64,000 bases of DNA from Nocardioides sp. J54. Lineage in GTDB: Bacteria > Actinomycetota > Actinomycetes > Propionibacteriales > Nocardioidaceae. Below are positions 32,844-42,374 of this stretch, piece after piece. The notes under the pieces were generated by a model. It made no database searches. It had not been told where the DNA came from and worked only from the letters and a program-made list of their open reading frames with translations. The stretch covers positions 1 through 64,000 of the forward strand of contig NZ_JAER01000013.1 in assembly GCF_000519005.1 (NCBI RefSeq). The letters are read 5' to 3'. The position numbers were made by a program, and so were the translations under genes. Every line of letters starts with the position of its first letter. Within the stretch, counting starts at the first letter, position 1.

Positions 32844-34907
32844 GTGAAGCGCGTGTTCAGGGGCCCTTGGCTCTGGATCGTGGTGGCGGTCGTGACCGTC
32901 GTCCTCGCCCTCGAGTTCCTCGCGCCCGGAGGCGGGTTCGACGAGATCCCGACGTCCCGCATGGAGAAGTACATCGCCCAGGGCGACGTCAAGGAGATCA
33001 CCTTCATCGACGGTGACCAGGCGATCGAGGCGACCCTCGACGACGGCACCCGCGACGGCGGCGACAAGGTCCTCTCGCACTACGTCCAGGGCGAGCAGGA
33101 GGCGATCCTGGCCGCGGTCAAGGAGCAGGTCGACAAGGGCACGATCGAGGAGTCGAACTCCAAGAACCCGCAGCCCAGCCTGCTCGGGTCGCTGCTGGCC
33201 ACCCTGCTGCCGTTCGCGCTGATCATCTTGCTGTTCATCTTCTTGATGAACAACGTCCAGGGCGGCGGCCGGGGCGTCATGCAGTTCGGCAAGTCCAAGG
33301 CCAAGATGATCAGCAAGGACATGCCCAAGACCACGTTCGCCGACGTCGCCGGTTGCGACGAGGCGATCGAGGAGCTCGGCGAGATCAAGGAGTTCCTCTC
33401 CGAGCCCGGAAAGTTCCAGGCCGTCGGCGCCAAGATCCCGAAGGGCGTGCTGCTCTACGGCCCGCCGGGCACCGGCAAGACCCTGCTCGCGCGCGCCGTC
33501 GCCGGCGAGGCGGGCGTCCCGTTCTACTCCATCTCCGGCTCCGACTTCGTCGAGATGTTCGTGGGCGTCGGCGCCTCCCGCGTCCGCGACCTGTTCGAGC
33601 AGGCCAAGGAGAACGCCCCCGCGATCGTCTTCATCGACGAGATCGACGCCGTCGGCCGCCACCGGGGCGCCGGCATGGGCGGCGGCCACGACGAGCGCGA
33701 GCAGACCCTCAACCAGCTCCTCGTCGAGATGGACGGCTTCGACGTGCGCGGCGGCGTCATCCTGATCGCGGCCACGAACCGTCCCGACGTGCTCGACCCC
33801 GCGCTGCTGCGCCCGGGCCGGTTCGACCGCCAGATCCAGGTCGACGCCCCCGACCTCGCCGGCCGCAAGCGGATCCTCGACGTCCACTCCCGCGGCAAGC
33901 CGCTCTACGAGGACGTCGACCTGATGGCCGTCGCGCGGCGCACCCCCGGGTTCTCCGGTGCCGACCTCGCCAACGTGCTCAACGAGGCCGCCCTGCTGAC
34001 CGCCCGCAACGGCAAGAAGGTCATCACCGCCGAGACCCTCGACGAGGCGATCGACCGCGTGATCGCGGGTCCGCAGCGTCGTACCCGCCTGATGACGGAG
34101 AAGGAAAAGCTGATCACCGCCTACCACGAGGGCGGTCACGCCCTCGTCGCGGCGGCGCTGCCGGGCACCGACCCGGTCCACAAGATCACGATCCTCCCGC
34201 GCGGCCGTGCGCTCGGCTACACGATGGTGCTGCCCGACGAGGACAAGTACTCCCAGACCCGCTCGGAGATGCTCGACAAGCTCGCCTACATGCTGGGCGG
34301 CCGGGCGGCGGAGGAGCTGATCTTCCACGACCCGACCACGGGCGCGGGCAACGACATCGAGAAGGCCACGGCGCTGGCCCGCGCGATGGTCACGCAGTAC
34401 GGCATGACCGAGCGCCTCGGTGCGATCAAGCTGGGCGAGTCCAACTCCGAGCCCTTCCTGGGCCGCGACCTGGGCCACTCGCGCAACTACTCCGAGGACG
34501 TCGCCGCGATCGTCGACGAGGAGACGAAGAACTTCCTCGCCGCCGCGCACCAGGAGGCCTTCGACATCCTGGTCGAGAACCGCGACGTGCTCGACGCGCT
34601 CGTGCTCGCGCTGCTCGACAAGGAGACGCTCGACAAGGAGGAGGTCGCCGAGATCTTCACCGCGCTGCGCCTCCGCCCCGAGCGGCCCGCCTGGACCGGC
34701 TCGCCGACGCGCATCCCCTCGGACATCCCGCCCGTGGAGATCCCCGAGGAGATCCGCCGCCGCGCCGAGCAGAACGGCCAGCCGCAGGAGGTCGGCCCGG
34801 AGGGCGGCGCCATCCTGACCCCGCCGGGCCCCGGCGGCGACGTGTACGGCGGCCCGCCGTCCCCGTCGAGCGACCCGACGCCCCCGTCGCCCAACCCCGG
34901 CACCTGA
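32844..34907 (+). CDS. ftsH: ATP-dependent zinc metalloprotease FtsH
   Basis: A 687-residue membrane AAA+ protease that degrades misfolded membrane and regulatory proteins. Helices at about 8-26 and 113-137 flank the extracytoplasmic loop. Walker A GPPGTGKT (206-213), Walker B IVFIDEID, second region of homology [19 protein letters not shown] and zinc motif HEGGH (428-432) follow. The Pro/Gly-rich tail is typical of actinobacteria. GTG 32844 gives VKRVFRGPW, matching the usual start of actinobacterial FtsH; GTG 32823 would add seven residues. folE follows by 7 bp. Confidence 0.95.
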   Translation: MKRVFRGPWLWIVVAVVTVVLALEFLAPGGGFDEIPTSRMEKYIAQGDVKEITFIDGDQAIEATLDDGTRDGGDKVLSHYVQGEQEAILAAVKEQVDKGTIEESNSKNPQPSLLGSLLATLLPFALIILLFIFLMNNVQGGGRGVMQFGKSKAKMISKDMPKTTFADVAGCDEAIEELGEIKEFLSEPGKFQAVGAKIPKGVLLYGPPGTGKTLLARAVAGEAGVPFYSISGSDFVEMFVGVGASRVRDLFEQAKENAPAIVFIDEIDAVGRHRGAGMGGGHDEREQTLNQLLVEMDGFDVRGGVILIAATNRPDVLDPALLRPGRFDRQIQVDAPDLAGRKRILDVHSRGKPLYEDVDLMAVARRTPGFSGADLANVLNEAALLTARNGKKVITAETLDEAIDRVIAGPQRRTRLMTEKEKLITAYHEGGHALVAAALPGTDPVHKITILPRGRALGYTMVLPDEDKYSQTRSEMLDKLAYMLGGRAAEELIFHDPTTGAGNDIEKATALARAMVTQYGMTERLGAIKLGESNSEPFLGRDLGHSRNYSEDVAAIVDEETKNFLAAAHQEAFDILVENRDVLDALVLALLDKETLDKEEVAEIFTALRLRPERPAWTGSPTRIPSDIPPVEIPEEIRRRAEQNGQPQEVGPEGGAILTPPGPGGDVYGGPPSPSSDPTPPSPNPGT

Positions 34908-34914
34908 GGAACGC

Positions 34915-35532
34915 GTGACCGACCCGATCGCCGCCCCCGACCGCGGCCCCGCCGACGTGCCCGCCTTCGACCAGGCCCGCGCCGAGGCCGCGGTGCGCGA
35001 GCTCCTCCACGCGATGGGGGAGGACCCCGACCGCGAGGGCCTGCACGACACCCCCGCCCGGGTGGCCCGCGCGTACGCCGAGCTCACCGCCGGCCTGCGG
35101 ATGACGCCCGAGGACGTGCTCACCACGACCTTCGACCTCGGCCACGACGAGATGGTCCTGGTCCGCGACATCGAGCTGTGGTCGATGTGCGAGCACCACC
35201 TGGTGCCGTTCACCGGCGTCGCGCACGTCGGCTACATCCCGGCGGAGTCCGGCAAGATCACCGGGCTGTCCAAGCTGGCCCGGCTCGTCGACGTCTATGC
35301 CAAGCGGCCCCAGGTCCAGGAGCGGCTGACCACGCAGGTCGCCGACTCCCTCATGGACATCCTCGAGGCCCGCGGCGTCATCGTCGTCATCGAGGCCGAG
35401 CACCTCTGCATGACCATGCGCGGCGTCCGCAAGGCCGGTGCGCGCACCATCACCTCCGCGGTCCGGGGCATTATGCACAACCCCGCCACCCGCGCCGAGG
35501 CGATGTCGCTGATCCACAGCCCGCGCGGCTGA
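34915..35532 (+). CDS. folE: GTP cyclohydrolase I
   Basis: A 205-residue enzyme catalysing the first step of folate synthesis, GTP to 7,8-dihydroneopterin triphosphate. Zinc and active-site residues lie in [19 protein letters not shown], followed by [23 protein letters not shown] and the late [11 protein letters not shown] with the third zinc Cys. The GTG start follows the ftsH stop by 7 bp with a GAGGA ribosome site, so the two are cotranscribed. The rest of the folate genes resume at 36617, after an inserted gene on the opposite strand. Confidence 0.95.
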   Translation: MTDPIAAPDRGPADVPAFDQARAEAAVRELLHAMGEDPDREGLHDTPARVARAYAELTAGLRMTPEDVLTTTFDLGHDEMVLVRDIELWSMCEHHLVPFTGVAHVGYIPAESGKITGLSKLARLVDVYAKRPQVQERLTTQVADSLMDILEARGVIVVIEAEHLCMTMRGVRKAGARTITSAVRGIMHNPATRAEAMSLIHSPRG

Positions 35533-35576
35533 CCTCCGGCCCCGGCCCACCCGCCGGTCGGGGGGTCCGCCGCTCC

Positions 35577-36485
35577 TCAGGTCAGGTCGAGGACCCGGTT
35601 GTAGGGGAACGCGCGGATCAGCGCGTCCTGCCGCTTCGCCAGGTCCGGCACCGGCACGTGGTCGCGGATCGCCGCCGCCTCCGCACCGGGGTCGGCGAGG
35701 AACTCCGCCAGGTCCAGCTGCGCGACGTCATTGCGCCCGGTCCCGCGGAAGTAGTCGCGGAACTTGTAGCGGCCGCCCGCGAGCCGACCCGACAGCTTCA
35801 CCCAGTACGCCGGCACCCCGAAGCTCTCCGCGACGATGATCCCGTGCAGGCTGGACGACAGCACCAGCTCGCACGACGTGATGTCGTGGACGACCTTGCG
35901 CGGCGACTGCCGCGCGTCGATCAGCAGGAACCGCGGGTCCTCCCGCGCGGTGTCCAGCGCGGCGACCTTCTCGTCGGCGTAGTGGTAGACGAGGCCGATG
36001 CGGTGGCTCCTGGCCCGCGCCGGGCGGTAGGCCCGGCTCGCCAGCAGCCCGGGGTCGCCCATCGGCACCTCCGCGGGCTTCAGGCCGGCCCGGCGCGCGG
36101 TCGCCGGCCCCCGGAGCGCGAAGATGCGCAGGCCCTCGAGGTCGTGCTCGACGTCCTCGCTGGCGGGCTTGATGAATCCGGAGCCCCAGACGTCGATCTC
36201 CTGCCCGGGCCGGCGGGTCTCGGCAGTCAGCTCCATCAGCGACCCGACGCTCACCATCTCGCAGCTGGCGAGGGGGGTGTGCTCGCAGCGCAGCCCCCAC
36301 AGCCGCTCGATGACGTCGACGGCGAGCTCGTCGCCGAAGTTGCGGAACCGCGGCGGGCGCCACCAGTACATCCGGATCGGCAGCTCGCGCCGGTTCAGGC
36401 GGCGCTGCAGGGGCAGCGGCAGGCTCACCACCCGCCGGCGCAGGTGACCCGGCGCGTCGAGGTCCCGGCGGAGCCCAATGCGCAT
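35577..36485 (-). CDS. Polysaccharide pyruvyl transferase family protein
   Basis: A 302-residue protein of the polysaccharide pyruvyl transferase (CsaB/WcaK-like) family, which adds ketal pyruvate to sugars of cell-wall or exported polymers using phosphoenolpyruvate. Recognisable parts are YWWRPPRFRNFGDELAVDVI near the N-terminus and the C-terminal ITSCELVLSSSLHGIIVAES, the conserved SxHG motif. There is no signal or membrane segment. It is encoded against folE and folP and splits the folate cluster that is contiguous in other actinobacteria. It may work with the surface-polymer genes at 46.7-56.6 kb. Confidence 0.87.
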   Translation of the reverse strand: MRIGLRRDLDAPGHLRRRVVSLPLPLQRRLNRRELPIRMYWWRPPRFRNFGDELAVDVIERLWGLRCEHTPLASCEMVSVGSLMELTAETRRPGQEIDVWGSGFIKPASEDVEHDLEGLRIFALRGPATARRAGLKPAEVPMGDPGLLASRAYRPARARSHRIGLVYHYADEKVAALDTAREDPRFLLIDARQSPRKVVHDITSCELVLSSSLHGIIVAESFGVPAYWVKLSGRLAGGRYKFRDYFRGTGRNDVAQLDLAEFLADPGAEAAAIRDHVPVPDLAKRQDALIRAFPYNRVLDLT

Positions 36486-36604
36486 CGCGTGCCACCCAGG
36501 GGGAGAGGAGGAGTGCTGTCCGGTCGACGACCGCCGGGGAGTCTAGCCCGTGCGGGTCGCCCCCGACCGCCCGGCGCAGGGCGCGCGGCGGGCCGTGCGG
36601 TGGA

Positions 36605-36610
36605 TAGGGT
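36605..36610 (+). promoter_or_regulatory. Leaderless -10 hexamer TAGGGT
   Basis: TAGGGT ends 6 nt before GTG 36617, giving the folP-folB-folK run its own promoter after the inserted reverse gene. Confidence 0.55.
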
Positions 36611-36616
36611 CGCGGT

Positions 36617-37477
36617 GTGACCGCGCCGCTGCTGATGGGGATCGTCAACGTCACCCCGGACTCGTTCTCCGACGGTGGGCGGTACGACGACCCCGAGCGC
36701 GCGATCGCCCACGGCCGGCGCCTGCTGGCCGAGGGGGCGGACATCCTCGACGTGGGCGGGGAGTCCACCCGGCCCGGCGCCACGAGGCCGCTGCTCGAGG
36801 AGGAGCTCGACCGCGTCGTACCCGTCATCGAGGCGCTGGCCGCCGAGGGCGCCACCGTCTCGGTCGACACCATGCGGGCCGAGGTCGCCGCCCGCGCGCT
36901 CGACGCCGGCGCGAGCATCGTCAACGACGTCTCCGGCGGTCTCGCCGACCCCGGGATCCTCGACGTCGTCGCCCGCAGCGGCGCCCGCTACGTCGCGATG
37001 CACTGGCGCGCGCACAGTGCGACCATGCAGCAGTTCACCGAGTACGACGGCGGCGTGGTCCCCGTCGTCGCCGCCGAGCTCGCGCAGCGGGTCGAGGCGA
37101 TCCGCGCCGCCGGCGTCGCCGACGAGCAGGTGGTCCTCGACCCCGGCCTGGGCTTCGCCAAGCTCGCCCACCACAACTGGGAGCTGCTGCGGCACCTCGA
37201 CGAGCTGTCCCTCGGCTTCCCGCTGCTGGTCGGCGCGAGCCGCAAGACCTTCCTCGGCCGGCTGCTGGAGGACGAGCACGGCGAGCCCCGCCCGATCCCC
37301 GAGCGGGAGGCCGCGGGCGTCGCGCTGTCGGCCCTGCTCGCCGCCGGCCTGGGGGGCGCGCCGGTGTGGTGCCTGCGGGTCCACGATGTGCGCGCGCACC
37401 GTGACGCCTTGGCGGTTGCGGCACAGTGGGGCGGACAACCGCTGATCGGGCAGCGGGCGGAAGGAGCACCAGCGTGA
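36617..37477 (+). CDS. folP: Dihydropteroate synthase
   Basis: A 286-residue enzyme joining hydroxymethyl-dihydropterin pyrophosphate to p-aminobenzoate; it is the sulfonamide target. Family signatures are MGIVNVTPDSFSDGG (about 7-21), DVGGESTRPGA and FPLLVGASRKTFLGRLL. The length is typical. The GTG start has TAGGGT 6 nt upstream. Its TGA overlaps the GTG of folB, the first of two overlaps in folP-folB-folK. Confidence 0.95.
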   Translation: MTAPLLMGIVNVTPDSFSDGGRYDDPERAIAHGRRLLAEGADILDVGGESTRPGATRPLLEEELDRVVPVIEALAAEGATVSVDTMRAEVAARALDAGASIVNDVSGGLADPGILDVVARSGARYVAMHWRAHSATMQQFTEYDGGVVPVVAAELAQRVEAIRAAGVADEQVVLDPGLGFAKLAHHNWELLRHLDELSLGFPLLVGASRKTFLGRLLEDEHGEPRPIPEREAAGVALSALLAAGLGGAPVWCLRVHDVRAHRDALAVAAQWGGQPLIGQRAEGAPA

Positions 37478-37884
37478 CCGACGAGCTCAGCATCCTGGGC
37501 ATCGAGTGCTTCGCCCACCACGGCGTCTTCGACCACGAGCGTCGCGACGGGCAGGTCTTCGTCATCGACCTCGTGCTCGGGGTCGACACCAGGCCGGCCG
37601 CTGCCTCCGACGACCTGGGCGAGACCGTCGACTACGGCGTCCTCGTGGATCGCGTCGTCGCTGCCGTCCAGGGCGACCCCGTGGACCTCATCGAGACCCT
37701 CGCCCAGAGGGTGGCCGATGTCGCTCTCATGGACAGTCGTGTTGAATGGGCGCGGGTGACGGTGCACAAGCCGGACGCGCCCATCCAGGCGACGTTCCAG
37801 GACGTCCGCCTCACCATCACCCGCCACCGCGAGGTGGCAGGCGAAGCGGGAAACCGAACCGGAAAGGCAGAGGCCCGAGCATGA
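37474..37884 (+). CDS. folB: Dihydroneopterin aldolase
   Basis: A 136-residue enzyme that cleaves dihydroneopterin to 6-hydroxymethyl-dihydropterin and glycolaldehyde. Motifs include LGIECFAHHGVFDHER (about 8-23, with the active-site Tyr position occupied by Phe/His as in other actinobacteria) and LIETLAQRVADVAL with the conserved Glu, and a late VTVHKPDAPI with the catalytic Lys. It overlaps folP (GTGA) and folK (ATGA). Confidence 0.94.
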   Translation: MTDELSILGIECFAHHGVFDHERRDGQVFVIDLVLGVDTRPAAASDDLGETVDYGVLVDRVVAAVQGDPVDLIETLAQRVADVALMDSRVEWARVTVHKPDAPIQATFQDVRLTITRHREVAGEAGNRTGKAEARA

Positions 37885-38450
37885 CCGAGACCCCCAACCC
37901 GAACATCATCGACGCGGACACCCTCACCGGGGAGATGCGTCCGATCCGGCGAGTGGTGATCGCGCTGGGCTCCAACCTCGGCGACCGCTTCGGCAACCTC
38001 CAGGGCGGCGTCGCGGCCCTCGCCGACACCCCGAACGTGTGGGTCACCGGCGTCTCCCCAGTCTACGAGAGCGAGCCGGTGGGCTGCCCGCCGGACTCCA
38101 AGCCGTTCCTCAACGCCGTCGTGCTCGCCGACACCACGCTGTCGGCGCACCGCCTCCTCGACCGTGCCCTCGCCGTCGAGGACGCCTTCGACCGCCTGCG
38201 CAGCGAGGTGAAGAACGCGCCGCGCACCCTCGACGTGGACCTGATCGTCGTCGGCGACCGCCGCAGCGACAAGGACGAGCTGCGCCTGCCCCACCCGCGG
38301 GCCCACGAGCGCGCGTTCGTGCTCAAGCCGTGGCTCGACCTCGAGCCCGACGCCGAGTTCCTCGGCCACGGCCCCGTCGCCGAGCTGCTGGCGAAGGTCG
38401 GCACGGAGGGGCTCACCCCGCGCCCCGACCTGGTCCTCGAGTACGAGTGA
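37881..38450 (+). CDS. folK: 2-amino-4-hydroxy-6-hydroxymethyldihydropteridine diphosphokinase
   Basis: A 189-residue kinase that pyrophosphorylates hydroxymethyl-dihydropterin, feeding FolP. The motifs are ALGSNLGDRFGNL (about 31-43), VSPVYESEPVG, and APRTLDVDLIVVGD with the two metal-binding aspartates, then LPHPRAHERAFVLKPW. The first 25 residues (MTETPNPNIIDADTLTGEM) form an acidic extension not present in the E. coli enzyme. It is coupled to folB by ATGA and lies 10 bp before the DUF3180 gene. Confidence 0.95.
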   Translation: MTETPNPNIIDADTLTGEMRPIRRVVIALGSNLGDRFGNLQGGVAALADTPNVWVTGVSPVYESEPVGCPPDSKPFLNAVVLADTTLSAHRLLDRALAVEDAFDRLRSEVKNAPRTLDVDLIVVGDRRSDKDELRLPHPRAHERAFVLKPWLDLEPDAEFLGHGPVAELLAKVGTEGLTPRPDLVLEYE

Positions 38451-38460
38451 CCGCCGCACG

Positions 38461-38973
38461 GTGAGCCGGGACCCCGCCCACCGGGACCCCGACCCCGACC
38501 CTGACGAGCGCCGGGAGCCGGCCGGCTCGCTGCGCCCCACCCCGCCGCTGACCCTCGTCGGCTGGGCGGCCGTGGGCCTCGTCTGCGGGTGGGCCCTGCA
38601 CCCGGTCTCGGACCGGCTGGGCGTCGTACCCCCGCTGGTGACGCTCGCCCAGCCCCTCGCGCTGCTGCTGCTCGCCGGGATCCTCGGCTACGTCGCCTGG
38701 GTGACCCACCGCGCCGTCCACGTGCGCCGCGAGCGGCTCGAGGCCCACCAGGCCGTCAACCGGCTGGTCCTCGCCCGTGCCAGCGCCCTCGTCGCCGCCC
38801 TCGTCGCCGGTGGGTACGCCGGCTACGCCCTCTCGTGGGTCGGCGACGCCGCCGACCAGGCCGACGACCGGATCATCGGCGCCTCCGCCGCCTGCGTGTG
38901 CGCCCTGCTCGCCGTCCTCGCCGCCGTCCTCCTCGAGCGCGCCTGCCGCGTCCACGACGACCCCGACACCTGA
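38461..38973 (+). CDS. DUF3180 four-helix membrane protein
   Basis: A 170-residue protein with an Asp/Pro/Arg-rich cytosolic N-terminus (about 1-28) and four predicted membrane helices (about 32-50, 58-80, 98-120, 135-155). It matches the DUF3180 family, which in actinobacteria is regularly found right after folK (Rv3605c position). Its function is unknown; constant linkage to folate genes is the only clue. It has a GTG start 10 bp after folK. Two large hairpins follow it. Confidence 0.83.
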   Translation: MSRDPAHRDPDPDPDERREPAGSLRPTPPLTLVGWAAVGLVCGWALHPVSDRLGVVPPLVTLAQPLALLLLAGILGYVAWVTHRAVHVRRERLEAHQAVNRLVLARASALVAALVAGGYAGYALSWVGDAADQADDRIIGASAACVCALLAVLAAVLLERACRVHDDPDT

Positions 38974-39025
38974 GCCCCGCCTGCCGGCGGCCCACCCACC
39001 CGAGACGCGTGGTGTCAAGCCCTTC

Positions 39026-39092
39026 GCGGTAGTCCCGGGCCAAAAGCACCCTGCACCGGCGTGTCCCGGTGCTTTTGACCCGGGACTACCGC
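39026..39092. repeat. Large hairpin A (25-bp arms, one mismatch)
   Basis: The arms at 39026-39050 and 39068-39092 pair with a single mismatch around a 17-nt loop (CTGCACCGGCGTGTCCC). It shares TAGTCCC and AAAAGCACC boxes and the loop core CGGCGTGTC with hairpin B, while the segment between those boxes differs and is compensated in the other arm. Confidence 0.85.
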
Positions 39093-39133
39093 CGTTGTCC
39101 GACAATCTCCGGCGCCTTCTGGAGGGCCCCGGC

Positions 39134-39200
39134 GGGATAGTCCCTGACGAAAAGCACCGTCGTACGGCGTGTCACGGTGCTTTTCGTCAGGGACTATCCC
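39134..39200. repeat. Large hairpin B (27-bp perfect arms)
   Basis: The arms at 39134-39160 and 39174-39200 are exact reverse complements around a 13-nt loop (CGTACGGCGTGTC). It is the second, diverged member of the hairpin A family. Together they occupy most of the 327-bp gap between the DUF3180 gene and the next gene; no coding sequence is supported there. Confidence 0.88.
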
Positions 39201-39288
39201 CGCCGGACGTCCGGGGCCCCGACCACGGGTGTGACGGCTGGGACGGGTGTGACAAGCGTGTCTACGAGATGAGGGGGCCGCGGCGGCA

Positions 39289-39294
39289 TACCGT
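39289..39294 (+). promoter_or_regulatory. Leaderless -10 hexamer TACCGT
   Basis: TACCGT ends 6 nt before ATG 39301. Confidence 0.5.
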
Positions 39295-39300
39295 GCTGGC

Positions 39301-39894
39301 ATGACTTCCCCCGTCGGCAACCGTCGTCGTCAGCGGTCGACCCGCCTCGTGGTCGCCGCCCTCCTGACCGTGGTTTCGGCGGCCGCGGTCCTGGGCACCG
39401 CCCTCACCGGGTCCTGGCTGCTCGTCACCGTCGCCGGCGCGGCCGCCGTCCTGCTGGGCGCGGCCGCCACGAAGATCACCCACACCGAGCTGATGGACTC
39501 CCGCGAGGAGGCCGCGCGCGACCGGGCGCAGCAGGCCCGCGCGTACGCCGAGCTGACGGAGGCCCGCACGGCCGAGAACGTCGAGTTCGCCGCCGACATG
39601 ACCGGGCAGGTCGCCCGCCGTGACGCCACCATCTCCCGCCTCGAGAAGCGGCTGGACGACGCCGCGGCCGAGCTCGCCGAGGCGCGCCGCGACCTCGACG
39701 AGGCCCGTGAGCAGGCCACGTCGGCGCAGGAGGCCGCCGAGCGGCTCACCGCCCGCCTCGCCGACGCCGAGGAGCGGGCCAGCCAGGCCGTCATCCGCGT
39801 CGCCGAGCTCGAGGCCGAGCTCGACGTCGTCACCAGCGAGCTCCACGCCGAGCGGTCCGCCAGCCAGGCCTGGCAGAAGGGCCGCACCGCCTGA
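39301..39894 (+). CDS. Membrane-anchored coiled-coil protein, function unknown
   Basis: A 197-residue protein with a basic N-terminus (RRRQRSTR), two adjacent membrane helices (about 16-34 and 38-56) and a long cytosolic coiled coil (about 65-190) rich in Ala, Glu and Arg with regular heptads (for example RLEKRLDDAAAELAEARRDL). No enzymatic motif is present. The topology suggests a scaffold or septal/membrane organiser. It occupies the place of Rv3604c (also a membrane protein) between DUF3180 and DUF2520 in mycobacteria, but I cannot claim homology. The ATG is leaderless by TACCGT. Confidence 0.8.
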   Translation: MTSPVGNRRRQRSTRLVVAALLTVVSAAAVLGTALTGSWLLVTVAGAAAVLLGAAATKITHTELMDSREEAARDRAQQARAYAELTEARTAENVEFAADMTGQVARRDATISRLEKRLDDAAAELAEARRDLDEAREQATSAQEAAERLTARLADAEERASQAVIRVAELEAELDVVTSELHAERSASQAWQKGRTA

Positions 39895-39951
39895 CCCGGG
39901 TGTGACCTAGCCCACCGGACGGACCCGTTCCGCCCGGGCGTCGTGCGGGCG

Positions 39952-40065
39952 TACCGTGGAATCGTCCCCGGGACCCCGGGTACTCCTCTTGAGCACAACG
40001 TCCGGTACCCACACCGGCTGCCGCGCCGCGGCAGTGGTCGGTGGGACGGGAACGAAAGGTTCACG
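39952..40065 (+). promoter_or_regulatory. Promoter and structured leader of the DUF2520-panCD-nad-coaX operon
   Basis: TACCGT at 39952-39957 is a candidate -10, giving a leader of about 100 nt, long for this window. The leader contains a hairpin CTGCCGC-gcc-GCGGCAG (40018-40034) and a GAAAGG ribosome site at about 10 nt from the ATG. I cannot assign it to a known riboswitch. Confidence 0.35.
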
Positions 40066-40986
40066 ATGACCCACACTCTCCGGGTGGGCGTGATCGGCGC
40101 TGGCCGCGTCGGCGCCGTCCTTGCTGCTGGCCTGCTCGCCGCGGGCCACCCCGTCGCTGCCGCCGCCGGCGAGTCCGACGCCTCGCGCCGCCGTGCCGCC
40201 GAGCTCCTGCCGGGCGTGCCCCTGCGCAAGCCCAGCGACGTCGCGCGCGCTGCCGAGCTGATGCTGCTCACGGTGCCGGACGACATGCTCCCCAACGTGG
40301 TCCGCGTGCTGGCCGACAGCGGCGCGATCCGCGAGGGCCAGGTCGTCGCGCACACCTCCGGCCGGCACGGCCTCGCCGTCCTCGAGCCGGCCGCCGCCGT
40401 CGGTGCCCGCGTGATCGCGCTGCACCCGGCGATGACCTTCACCGGTACGGCGGTCGACCTCGAGCGCCTGCACGGCTGTGTCTTCGGCCTGACCGCCGGC
40501 CCCGGGGAGCGTGAGCTCGCCGCGTCCCTCGTCGCCGACCTCGGCGGCCGCCCCACGTGGGTGCCCGAGGAGATGCGCACGCTCTACCACGCCGGCCTCG
40601 CGCACGGCGCCAATCACCTCGTCACCCTGGTCAGCGAGGCGATGGGCCTGCTCGCCGCGGCCGGTGTCGACGACCCGTCCGGCACGCTGCGCCCGCTGCT
40701 CGAGGCGGCGCTCGACAACGCGCTGGACCACGGCGACGCCGCCCTCACCGGGCCGATCGTGCGCGGCGACGTGCAGACCGTGGCCTCGCACCTCAAGGAC
40801 ATCTCCGCCAACGCGCCCGACACCGTGCCGTCGTACGTCGCGATGGCGTGGGCGACCCTGGACCGCGCCGTCGTCGACGGCCGGCTCCTGCCGATCCGCG
40901 CCCAGCAGATCGCCAACGTGCTCAACGCGTACGGCGAGCACCGGATCCTGCCGGCGCGGGTCGAGAAGTCGGTCGAGAAGTCGTGA
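40066..40986 (+). CDS. Rossmann-fold DUF2520 protein
   Basis: A 306-residue protein with an N-terminal NAD(P)-binding fold ([19 protein letters not shown], about 5-23) and a C-terminal helical dimerisation domain of the DUF2520 type, resembling 6-phosphogluconate or ketopantoate reductases. Conserved HPAMTFTG (about 125-132) marks the junction. In actinobacteria it sits directly before panC (Rv3603c position), and because panE is often missing from such operons, a ketopantoate reductase-like role has been an attractive guess; this is inference. Its TGA overlaps the GTG of panC. Confidence 0.85.
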   Translation: MTHTLRVGVIGAGRVGAVLAAGLLAAGHPVAAAAGESDASRRRAAELLPGVPLRKPSDVARAAELMLLTVPDDMLPNVVRVLADSGAIREGQVVAHTSGRHGLAVLEPAAAVGARVIALHPAMTFTGTAVDLERLHGCVFGLTAGPGERELAASLVADLGGRPTWVPEEMRTLYHAGLAHGANHLVTLVSEAMGLLAAAGVDDPSGTLRPLLEAALDNALDHGDAALTGPIVRGDVQTVASHLKDISANAPDTVPSYVAMAWATLDRAVVDGRLLPIRAQQIANVLNAYGEHRILPARVEKSVEKS

Positions 40987-41930
40987 GCACCATCACCCGG
41001 CCGGCTGTCGCGCGCAGCCGGGCCGACCTCCGCGCCCTGCTCCGCGCCCAGGGCGGCGGCCCGGTGGTGTTCGTGCCGACCATGGGTGCGCTGCACGAGG
41101 GCCACGCCAGCCTGATGCGCGTCGCCCGCGAGCGCGCGGGCGACACGGGCACCGTGGTGCTGTCGATCTTCGTCAACCCGCTCCAGTTCGGCGCCGGCGA
41201 GGACCTCGACCGCTACCCGCGCACCTTCGACGCCGACCTCGAGGTCGCCGCGCAGGAGGGCGTCGACGTGGTCTTCGCGCCGGTCGTCGCCGAGATGTAC
41301 CCCGACGGGGTCCCGCACGAGGGCGTCGCCTCCGAGGCGGTGACCGTCCAGCCCGGCCCGCTGGCCGACGTCCTCGAGGGCGCCAGCCGCCCGGGCCACT
41401 TCCGCGGCGTGCTGACCGTCGTCGCCAAGCTCTTCGGCCTGGTCCGCCCGGACGTCGCCGTCTTCGGCGAGAAGGACTACCAGCAGCTCACCCTGATCCG
41501 CCGCATGGTCTCCGATCTGTGCCTGGGCATCGAGGTCGTCGGTGCCGAGACCGACCGCGAGCCCGACGGCCTCGCGCGCTCCAGCCGCAACCGCTACCTG
41601 GACCCCGAGCAGCGCCGCCAGGCGGTCGTGCTCAGCCGCGCGTTGCGCGCGGCCCAGGAGCGCGCGGCGTACGGCGTCCCGGCGGCCCGCTGGGCGGCGA
41701 TGGGCGTGCTGAAGTCCGAGCCCGGCGTCGAGCTCGACTACCTCGCGATCACCTCGACCGGGCTCGGTGAGCTCCCGGACCACCCGGAGCCCGGCACCGA
41801 TGGACGGATCCTCGTCGCCGCGAAGGTCGGCACGACCCGGCTGATCGACAACCTGCCCCTGCACTTCACCGGCACCACCGAGGACCTGACCGCACCTGCG
41901 GCGGGCACCACCACCGAGGGAGACAGCTGA
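40983..41930 (+). CDS. panC: Pantothenate synthetase
   Basis: A 315-residue enzyme that condenses pantoate and beta-alanine with ATP to make pantothenate. The ATP-binding HIGH-like motif is [10 protein letters not shown] (32-41), then [33 protein letters not shown] and SSRNRYL. The C-terminal tail after about 290 ([18 protein letters not shown]) is a low-complexity extension. GTG 40983 overlaps the DUF2520 stop and the TGA overlaps the panD ATG. Confidence 0.95.
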   Translation: MSTITRPAVARSRADLRALLRAQGGGPVVFVPTMGALHEGHASLMRVARERAGDTGTVVLSIFVNPLQFGAGEDLDRYPRTFDADLEVAAQEGVDVVFAPVVAEMYPDGVPHEGVASEAVTVQPGPLADVLEGASRPGHFRGVLTVVAKLFGLVRPDVAVFGEKDYQQLTLIRRMVSDLCLGIEVVGAETDREPDGLARSSRNRYLDPEQRRQAVVLSRALRAAQERAAYGVPAARWAAMGVLKSEPGVELDYLAITSTGLGELPDHPEPGTDGRILVAAKVGTTRLIDNLPLHFTGTTEDLTAPAAGTTTEGDS

Positions 41931-42349
41931 TGCTCCGCACCATGATGAAGAGCAAGATCCACCGCGCCACCGTGACGCAGGCCGACCTGCACTACGTCGG
42001 CTCGGTCACCGTGGACGAGGACCTGCTCGACGCGGCCGACCTGCTCCCCGGCGAGCTGGTGCACATCGTCGACATCACCAACGGCGCCCGGCTCGAGACC
42101 TACACGATCGCCGGCGAGCGCGGCAGCGGCGTCATCGGCATCAACGGCGCAGCCGCCCGGCTCGTCCACCCCGGCGACCTGGTGATCCTCATCGGCTACG
42201 GCCAGATGAGCACCGAGGAGGCCAGGGAGTACCAGCCGCACGTGGTCTTCGTCGACGCCGACAACAAGGTCCTGGCGACCGGCTTCGACCCGGCCGAGAC
42301 CTTCGGCGACCCGACCCTGTCCCGCGGGGACGTCACCGCGACGCGCTGA
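41930..42349 (+). CDS. panD: Aspartate 1-decarboxylase (pyruvoyl enzyme)
   Basis: A 139-residue proenzyme that makes beta-alanine for pantothenate. The self-cleavage site is HYVGSVTVD with Gly24-Ser25, exactly where the E. coli and mycobacterial proteins are processed to create the pyruvoyl cofactor. [29 protein letters not shown] is the conserved core. ATG 41930 overlaps the panC stop. panB, the remaining pantoate gene, is not in the window. Confidence 0.96.
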   Translation: MLRTMMKSKIHRATVTQADLHYVGSVTVDEDLLDAADLLPGELVHIVDITNGARLETYTIAGERGSGVIGINGAAARLVHPGDLVILIGYGQMSTEEAREYQPHVVFVDADNKVLATGFDPAETFGDPTLSRGDVTATR

Positions 42350-42362
42350 CCCCGCCGTTCAG

Positions 42363-42368
42363 TAGCCT
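42363..42368 (+). promoter_or_regulatory. Leaderless -10 hexamer TAGCCT
   Basis: TAGCCT ends 6 nt before ATG 42375, so nadB-nadC-coaX can also be transcribed separately from panCD. Confidence 0.5.
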
Positions 42369-42374
42369 GCTGGG

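Noticed and set aside
39015..39320. Reverse open frame of 101 codons over the twin hairpins
   Set aside because: Its repeated peptide (VPDEKHRDTP-like) arises only because the two hairpins are related; no ribosome site or coding bias.
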